Source of the DNA: Candidatus Altarchaeales archaeon
GTDB taxonomy: Archaea > Altiarchaeota > Altiarchaeia > IMC4 > QMZM01
Assembly (NCBI GenBank): GCA_003663175.1
Contig: QMZM01000035.1
Coordinates: forward strand, 1-9,768
Length of the DNA stretch: 9,768 bases
Reading direction: 5' to 3'
The position numbers and the translations under genes are program-made. Shown here in pieces: positions 5,405-9,768 of this stretch. The first letter of the stretch is position 1; each line of letters starts with the position of its first letter. Below the pieces are notes generated by a model. That model saw only the letters and a program-made list of their open reading frames with translations. It ran no database searches and was not told the DNA's origin.

Positions 5405-6537
5405 TACATCTGAATCGATTTTAGTATCTCAATTGCCTTCCGCAGGTCATTAATCTCGGAGCCGCCATAACTTATTCTTATGCATCCCTTACCAGATGGT
5501 CCAAACGGACTTCCGGGGATCGCAGCAACCCCATTCTCAAGTAGTTTGTCACAATATTCAATATCATCCGAATTAATCTTGGGGAAGAAATAAAATGCAC
5601 CTCCCGGCTTCTCAAGTATCGGATAAATCTCCTTGAGATTCTCGAAAAGGAAGTCCCTCCTCTCTCTCAGTTCCGATACCATTCTATCTACATAATCTCT
5701 AATATCTTCTGAAAACGCCGCAATTGCTCCATACTGAACGAAGGATGTAGCACAGGAAACACTCTGGGTTTGGATTAGATTCATCTTATCAATTACCTCC
5801 TTTATTGGGCATGCGCCATATCCCAATCTAAACCCCGTCATCGAAAATTCTTTTGAGAAGCCATTCACTGTGATCGTGTTTTCATACATGCTGCCAATGC
5901 TTATATGCCTCCCTTCATATATGATCTTTTCATATATCTCATCCGATAGAATAAACGAATTCTTCCTCTCTGCAATATCAACAATTCTTTCCATTATCTT
6001 CTTGCTATAAACCGCGCCGGTGGGATTATTCGGTGAATTTATAAATATCAATCTTGGATTTGAATTTTCCAATACTGAGAAGAAATCCTCATCTGGGATA
6101 AATCCGTTTTCTGCCTTTAATGGTAGCCAGACAACCTTGCCTTCTGCAATCCTGACAATTGATTCATAACTCACCCATGATGGATCCGGTATTGCAACCT
6201 CATCGTTTCTGTCTATTAGAGCCATAACTGCCTCAAAGATAATCTGTTTTGCACCGACACTCACTATAATCTTCTCCACATCGAGGTTATGAATTTTATT
6301 CTCTCTTTCTAACTTTTCGAGTATCTTCTCCCTTAGCTCTACAATGCCCCTGCTTTTTGTATAGAAGATTTTGCCTCCATCTAATGCATCCTTTGTGGCT
6401 TCCTTTATCTGCGTTGGAGCATCGAAGTTCGTTCTACCGATCGTTAAATCTATTTTATTCTTTGCCAACGCGGAGTATTTGAATGTTGCAGATTCATCTA
6501 AGCATTCTACCCTCTTTGCAAAGATGCTATTTGCCAT
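5404..6537 (-). CDS. Class I/II aminotransferase (aspartate aminotransferase superfamily)
   Basis: This PLP-dependent, cytoplasmic enzyme has 377 residues, normal for the subfamily of archaeal aspartate/aromatic aminotransferases. Key parts are SPNNPTG (168-174), LSDEIYE (198-203, Asp199 for the PLP nitrogen), NGFSKEFSMTGFRLGY (225-240; Lys229 forms the Schiff base, Arg237 binds phosphate) and CIRISYG (352-358; Arg354 binds the substrate carboxylate). The N-terminal segment that usually reads GEPDFDTP is GRTNFDAP here (34-41). The substrate cannot be read from the motifs; aspartate, aromatic amino acids, alanine or a diaminopimelate-type intermediate are all possible. It is the first gene of a four-gene minus-strand operon, preceded by its own TATA box about 29 bases before ATG. 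The next gene starts within its stop codon. Confidence 0.88.
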   Translation of the reverse strand: MANSIFAKRVECLDESATFKYSALAKNKIDLTIGRTNFDAPTQIKEATKDALDGGKIFYTKSRGIVELREKILEKLERENKIHNLDVEKIIVSVGAKQIIFEAVMALIDRNDEVAIPDPSWVSYESIVRIAEGKVVWLPLKAENGFIPDEDFFSVLENSNPRLIFINSPNNPTGAVYSKKIMERIVDIAERKNSFILSDEIYEKIIYEGRHISIGSMYENTITVNGFSKEFSMTGFRLGYGACPIKEVIDKMNLIQTQSVSCATSFVQYGAIAAFSEDIRDYVDRMVSELRERRDFLFENLKEIYPILEKPGGAFYFFPKINSDDIEYCDKLLENGVAAIPGSPFGPSGKGCIRISYGGSEINDLRKAIEILKSIQM

Positions 6538-6561
6538 TTCAACAATTTCAACAAAATATGG

Positions 6562-6569
6562 ATTTTATA
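6562..6569 (-). promoter_or_regulatory. TATA box of the aminotransferase operon
   Basis: Read on the minus strand this is TATAAAAT, centred about 29 bases before ATG 6537. Transcription would begin only a few bases before the start codon, so the first gene would be leaderless or nearly so; no Shine-Dalgarno sequence is present. It is divergent from the signal peptidase promoter, with 21 bases between the two boxes. Confidence 0.6.
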
Positions 6570-6590
6570 GATTTTTACCGATTGACTACT

Positions 6591-6600
6591 AAATTATATA
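6591..6600 (+). promoter_or_regulatory. TATA box of the signal peptidase gene
   Basis: AAATTATATA is centred about 30 bases before ATG 6628. It predicts a start site near 6622 and a leader of about five bases. The absence of a ribosome-binding sequence before the ATG agrees with a nearly leaderless mRNA. Confidence 0.6.
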
Positions 6601-6627
6601 TTCCTCTTTCATTAAAAATTTTAAAAG

Positions 6628-7335
6628 ATGGATCTGAAATTTGATCTTAGGGAATGGTTAACGGAAGTCGTAGAAATGCTTGTTATTCTTGGGGCAATTA
6701 TACTCCTGTCGCGCCTCTTTCTGGGTGCAGATATGCTCGTTCCACTGGTTGCGGTAACATCGCAGAGTATGTTGCATGTTAGTGATTCGTGGAAGGTATG
6801 GCTTCAGGAGCATGGAATCTCAAAAGATAGAATCGAAAAATTCCCGATGCAGAATGGATTTGCAATGGGTGATATGATTGTAACGATAACTCCAGATGGT
6901 GAGGGCACGATAATAAGACTATTTCCAGATACACAACTCGGAGATGTCATAATCTATAGAAGGGACAAACTACATCCTGGGAATGAGCCGATTATTCATA
7001 GAGTTGTTGGAATTGTCTATGTAAGGGATTGGGATATTGAAGGGATTGAAGGGACATTAGATTGTCTATCTGAAGATGATTTTAGAAATAAATTCATTCC
7101 ATACATAAGGGATTGTATAGATGGTAAAAGATGTCCGTATAGGGAATTTCCAAAGACGGGGACATTCAAATTCTTTATAACAAAGGGTGACAATAACCCG
7201 GTATCTGACCAATGTGGCATCGGAACTGGGATCGCACTGCCGGTAAATGAAGAGCAGTTGACTGCGAGGGGTTGGATAAGACTGCCATATATTGGTTGGC
7301 TAAAGTTATTAATGAACTATATTCTGGGAATTTAG
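6628..7335 (+). CDS. Signal peptidase I, archaeal/ER type (S26B)
   Basis: This membrane protease removes signal peptides from exported proteins on the outer face of the cytoplasmic membrane. The N-terminal helix spans residues 13-33. The catalytic serine lies in VTSQSM (43-48), Ser47. The general base, a histidine as in archaeal and ER enzymes rather than the bacterial lysine, is His124 in IIHRVVGI. A conserved acidic box follows, TKGDNNPVSD (185-194), with Asp188 and Asp194. At 235 residues it is longer than minimal Sec11-like enzymes: there is an insertion of about 30 residues between the serine and the next conserved strand (about 50-80) and another, with two cysteines, at 134-177. The gene has its own promoter. 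Its stop codon overlaps that of the opposing Usp gene by three bases, so there is no room for separate terminators. Confidence 0.92.
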   Translation: MDLKFDLREWLTEVVEMLVILGAIILLSRLFLGADMLVPLVAVTSQSMLHVSDSWKVWLQEHGISKDRIEKFPMQNGFAMGDMIVTITPDGEGTIIRLFPDTQLGDVIIYRRDKLHPGNEPIIHRVVGIVYVRDWDIEGIEGTLDCLSEDDFRNKFIPYIRDCIDGKRCPYREFPKTGTFKFFITKGDNNPVSDQCGIGTGIALPVNEEQLTARGWIRLPYIGWLKLLMNYILGI

Positions 7336-8186
7336 AATCTTATTTTGTAGGCTGCTAAAGATGACAAAAACTTGAATTTCTTGGGTTTTACCAGTAAGCA
7401 GGGAATCCTAGAATGCTGAACAACCTTGTACGCAACCGCACCCAATAGAAATCTTCTAACACCGAACATACCATGAGAACCGATAATAATCATATCATAA
7501 TCGCCACCTTCTGCCTCCTTCAGTATTTCTTCCGGTGGAAAGCCATGTCTCAGTTCAATATTTGCACCTATAGAATTTTTCTCAAGCAATTTTGCAGTCT
7601 CCTTCAATATTCTTGATTCTGGAGTATCTATCTTTAAGAATTGCTCGACTGTTTCATCAATCCCAAAACTCCTGAACATTTCTGGGACATTGGGGAGTAC
7701 ATGAAGCAGAGTTACCTCCGCGTTAATTGCCCTTGCAATCTTAACGCCGAAATTCATTACTTCTCTTGAATATTTTGAGCCACCACAACACATTAGAATC
7801 TTCCTAAGTTTATTCCTCCTCTCTCTAACGATCAGCGCCGGAATCTCAACACACTGAACGATTCGATATGCGACATCGCCAAATAAGAACCTCTTTATCG
7901 AACTCATTCCGTGTGAGCCAAGAACTATTAAATCGTAATTCTTTTTTGCTTCATCAATTATCTTTAATTCGGGTTGACCCCTTCGCGTCTTTGTTTTCGG
8001 TTTTATATTAAATTTCTCCAAAATCCCTATCGCATTTTTTAATATCTTCTTAGAATTGTCAAATTTTGGATTTTCAATAACATGTAAAACAACAACCTCG
8101 GCATCAAATGCCTTTGCTAATAATCCACCAAAGTATATTGCATTTTCCGATATCTTTGAGCCATCTGCACACATGAGTATTTTCAT
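7332..8186 (-). CDS. Universal stress protein with two tandem UspA domains
   Basis: This 284-residue cytoplasmic protein has two Usp domains, residues 1-122 and 127-268, each an alpha/beta nucleotide-binding-type fold; one polypeptide could form the usual Usp dimer internally. Domain 1 has CADGS (6-10) and GSHG-x9-GD (90-104). Domain 2 has CGGS (134-137) in place of the Asp-containing start and GSHG-x9-GA (236-250). In ATP-binding Usp proteins the motif is G-x2-G-x9-G-(S/T); here the last position is Asp or Ala, and domain 2 also lacks the adenine-contacting Asp. ATP binding is thus doubtful, at least in domain 2. ATG 8186 is chosen over an upstream start at 8213 because a strong GAGGTGG stands five bases before it and the fold begins exactly there. 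The gene lies 13 bases after the TauE/SafE gene, which suggests it regulates or accompanies that permease. Confidence 0.88.
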   Translation of the reverse strand: MKILMCADGSKISENAIYFGGLLAKAFDAEVVVLHVIENPKFDNSKKILKNAIGILEKFNIKPKTKTRRGQPELKIIDEAKKNYDLIVLGSHGMSSIKRFLFGDVAYRIVQCVEIPALIVRERRNKLRKILMCCGGSKYSREVMNFGVKIARAINAEVTLLHVLPNVPEMFRSFGIDETVEQFLKIDTPESRILKETAKLLEKNSIGANIELRHGFPPEEILKEAEGGDYDMIIIGSHGMFGVRRFLLGAVAYKVVQHSRIPCLLVKPKKFKFLSSLAAYKIRF

Positions 8187-8198
8187 TCCAACCACCTC
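8184..8198 (-). promoter_or_regulatory. Strong Shine-Dalgarno site deciding the Usp start
   Basis: GAGGTGG (8192-8198, minus strand) stands five bases before ATG 8186. It is the best ribosome site in the window and lies inside the short gap after the TauE/SafE stop codon. It favours ATG 8186 over the longer frame that would begin at 8213 inside the permease gene. Confidence 0.7.
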
Positions 8199-8199
8199 A

Positions 8200-9102
8200 T
8201 TATATTGCACCAATTGATGATAATTTATACAATACCATTAATGCTCCAATGATCGGGAGTAATGAGAAATACAGCCGGATCCTCGGACCCGAAATGTATC
8301 TCGTCAGTACCGCACCCATCTGGGCACCAATTGCTGCACCGGTATGCATAACCAATGCTATCATAATATCAACATTGCCCTTTATAGCGTGAGTGAGGCT
8401 TCCGTAACTTGAGGATATAACGATCTCAAACAAATCTGTTCCAATTGCCACATGAGTGGGGCAACCAACGAGGTATACGAGCAGTGGCATCCTTACAAAG
8501 CCACCTCCAACACCAAGAAGACCGCTCAATAGACCGGAGATAAATCCAACGAGTAGGATTATCCATATCGAGATTGACTCGATCCCAGATTCCGGTAAAG
8601 AGATGTATGGAGGAATATTTACCCTCCGAATTTTCCTCGTAACAGATTTGAATGCAACTACATCCCCCACCGGAAGCTTCTCAACTCTCGATACCCTTAA
8701 CGCCTTCTTACTCTCCCAGGCAACAAATATTGAGATAAATGTCAATATTGAGACATATAGCAGACCAATTACAACATCGATCTTCCCAGTATCTTTTAGA
8801 AATTCAATTATCTGTGCCCCAATTTCTATTCCAATTATGGTTGAAAATACCATTATAAACCCAAGTTTTATATCGACATGACCCAAGGATCGGTGTTTTT
8901 TTGCGGCAACAATCGATTTTCCGACCATATGTGTCAGGTCAGTTCCAACAACAAAATTCATTGGGATTCCGAGGAGATACATGATTGGACTTGCAATGAA
9001 GCCACCACCAACACCAAAGAATCCACCCAATGCCCCAACAATAAAGCCCAATACTATTAGATACACAACATTTACTTCAACTCCGGAGATCGGGAAATAC
9101 AT
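8200..9102 (-). CDS. TauE/SafE family permease
   Basis: Members of this family are cytoplasmic-membrane transporters; characterised or proposed substrates are sulfite, sulfoacetate and other organosulfonates or sulfur anions. The 300 residues contain about eight hydrophobic helices in two related halves. The internal repeat is clear: GGFFGVGGGFIASPIMYLLG...VVGTDL at 26-56 and SGLLGVGGGFVRMPLLVYLVG...AIGTDL at 193-224. A polar loop of about 45 residues (130-176) separates the halves. ATG 9102 starts just before the first helix and has no ribosome site; the gap to the upstream small membrane protein is 20 bases. Direction of transport and substrate cannot be read from the sequence. The operon with two universal stress proteins suggests control by a stress or energy signal. 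Confidence 0.88.
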   Translation of the reverse strand: MYFPISGVEVNVVYLIVLGFIVGALGGFFGVGGGFIASPIMYLLGIPMNFVVGTDLTHMVGKSIVAAKKHRSLGHVDIKLGFIMVFSTIIGIEIGAQIIEFLKDTGKIDVVIGLLYVSILTFISIFVAWESKKALRVSRVEKLPVGDVVAFKSVTRKIRRVNIPPYISLPESGIESISIWIILLVGFISGLLSGLLGVGGGFVRMPLLVYLVGCPTHVAIGTDLFEIVISSSYGSLTHAIKGNVDIMIALVMHTGAAIGAQMGAVLTRYISGPRIRLYFSLLPIIGALMVLYKLSSIGAI

Positions 9103-9122
9103 CTTTCTAAATATTCTAAATA

Positions 9123-9356
9123 TTAATCCAATATATTTGATTCTAATCTGTCCACAATTGCAGATGTTACATACTCAAATAGAAATCCCTGACCAATTAT
9201 GAATAAAAGAGTTAAAATTGCATAAATTTTTAAATCCTCTATAAAAAATCTATTGAAGGGCTTTGAGATCAATTTTATCACAATTATCAGATATATTGCA
9301 ATGAAGATTCCATACATAAATAACTCCAAGAAGATTCTCAGAATTGTGTTTCTCAT
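9123..9356 (-). CDS. Small two-helix membrane protein of the TauE/Usp operon
   Basis: This 77-residue protein has no assigned function that I know. It has two hydrophobic helices, about residues 8-30 and 43-63, joined by a short basic/aromatic loop (KPFNRFFIEDLK). The end is polar and acidic (DRLESNILD). The even hydrophobic pattern, the ordinary codon use and the tight spacing (22 bases after the Usp gene, 20 before the permease) indicate a real gene rather than a chance frame. It may be an accessory subunit of the permease, which is inference from position alone. Confidence 0.7.
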   Translation of the reverse strand: MRNTILRIFLELFMYGIFIAIYLIIVIKLISKPFNRFFIEDLKIYAILTLLFIIGQGFLFEYVTSAIVDRLESNILD

Positions 9357-9379
9357 TTTAATAAATTTTTTAATAAATT
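9356..9379. repeat. Tandem duplication of TTTTAATAAATT
   Basis: Two perfect 12-bp copies (9356-9367 and 9368-9379) fill the whole gap between the upstream Usp stop codon and the ATG of the small membrane protein. The stretch is AT-only, so it may be simple slippage. It could also supply a second TATA-like element for the downstream genes, although it lies too close to the ATG for a normal leaderless start. Confidence 0.5.
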
Positions 9380-9768
9380 TAGAAATCTAATCTTATATTT
9401 GGCACCTTATCGCTTGATGGTGTGACAACTACAGGGCACGGGAGCTTCCTACTAACCTCCTGAACGACCTTCTCCGTGACCCCTCCAAGGATCTTTCTAT
9501 GAACATAATCCTTACCACTTGCACCCATCACAACAAGTATAATATCGTCATTTTGATTAACATATCGAATTATTTCTTCGTGGGGAAATCCCTCCCTTAT
9601 GGCAGTATTACAAGGGATGTTATTTTCTTCACACATTTTTTTAATCAAATTTACACTCTTCCTTGCTTCCTTCCTCAGTTCCTCAAGAAATTTTCTTTCA
9701 ATAGACAGCCAACCCACTCCCCCCGTAAATGAACTTGCGATATTCTTTAATTTGTATTTATTTATAAC
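9379..9768 (-). CDS. Universal stress protein, single UspA domain (5' end cut by window)
   Basis: The frame stays open to the right edge of the window, beyond the GTG at 9717, and the extra residues (VINKYKLKNIASSFTGG) fit the usual Usp sequence after strand 2 (LLHV-I...). So the gene begins outside and about 129 residues of its C-terminal part are present. Visible are a long helix (FLEELRKEARKSVNLIKKM), strand and helix IREGFPHEEIIRY, and the nucleotide-loop region GASG-x9-GG followed by VTEKVV, ending in CPVVVTPSS. The motif position that is Ser/Thr in ATP-binding members is Gly. It is the most upstream visible gene of the minus-strand operon with the small membrane protein, the TauE/SafE permease and the tandem Usp. 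The function is presumably regulatory. Confidence 0.85.
   Translation of the reverse strand, partial: VINKYKLKNIASSFTGGVGWLSIERKFLEELRKEARKSVNLIKKMCEENNIPCNTAIREGFPHEEIIRYVNQNDDIILVVMGASGKDYVHRKILGGVTEKVVQEVSRKLPCPVVVTPSSDKVPNIRLDF

Noticed and set aside
8456..8881. Plus-strand open frame of 141 codons inside the TauE/SafE gene
   Set aside because: It is antisense to a conserved permease and its Thr/Ile/Pro-rich translation has no domain or ribosome site.
9715..9717. GTG 9717 as true start of the rightmost Usp gene
   Set aside because: A 112-residue product would lack the N-terminal strand and the first nucleotide loop. The frame stays open upstream with plausible Usp residues, so the gene extends beyond the window.
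1..9768. CRISPR array, transposon, integrase, tRNA, toxin-antitoxin or defence genes
   Set aside because: No regularly spaced repeats, no terminal inverted repeats, no cloverleaf and no matching protein motifs were seen; the region reads as ordinary core chromosome.

Overview
The window looks like part of the chromosome of an anaerobic euryarchaeal-type archaeon. The clearest markers are an archaeal-type SRP RNA with a closed helix 1, an archaeal Sec61-beta, a Ser/His signal peptidase of the archaeal/ER class, a HypE hydrogenase maturation protein, and several genes whose TATA boxes sit about 25-30 bases before the start codon with almost no leader. Protein-coding DNA is AT-rich with heavy use of AGA/AGG. 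The SRP RNA is much richer in GC: three 60-base lines counted inside it gave 55, 65 and 57 %. That contrast is typical of thermophiles, but placing the organism further would be a guess.

Layout. Positions 2-700 (+) are the 3' part of hypE, cut by the window edge. Positions 701-926 hold no convincing protein gene but have a TATA box, a strong hairpin and a palindrome. Positions 927-1982 (+) are a full-length lipoate-protein ligase with its C-terminal accessory domain. Positions 2015-2289 (+) are the SRP RNA. Immediately after it and facing it is a 54-residue Sec61-beta gene (2296-2460, -), which is easy to overlook. Positions 2568-3044 (+) encode a membrane-anchored protein with ten cysteines in an exact 26-residue repeat. 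From 6537 down to 3026 (-) runs a compact operon: class I/II aminotransferase, DUF116 protein, class III aminotransferase (ArgD/LysJ type) and a winged-helix-like protein of unknown role. The first three genes overlap or touch. Positions 6628-7335 (+) are signal peptidase I. From the right edge down to 7332 (-) runs a second operon: universal stress protein (cut by the edge), a two-helix small membrane protein, a TauE/SafE-family permease and a tandem-domain universal stress protein.

How the genes relate. Three protein-export components (SRP RNA, Sec61-beta, signal peptidase) lie within 5.4 kb, though not in one operon. The aminotransferase operon points to amino-acid synthesis, with the DUF116 protein, a multi-cysteine membrane-anchored protein of unknown activity, inserted between two PLP enzymes. 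The Usp/TauE operon points to anion (possibly sulfur-oxyanion or organosulfonate) transport tied to nucleotide-sensing-type proteins. All three Usp domains have lost the Ser/Thr of the usual ATP-loop motif. HypE and lipoate ligase fit an anaerobe with a NiFe hydrogenase and a lipoylated protein such as the glycine cleavage H protein, but neither partner is in the window.

I see no CRISPR array, transposase, tRNA or integrase. The items most worth a second look are the cysteine-repeat protein, the Usp/membrane/TauE/Usp operon, the DUF116 gene between two aminotransferases, and a promoter-like element shared by the SRP RNA and the lipoate ligase gene.
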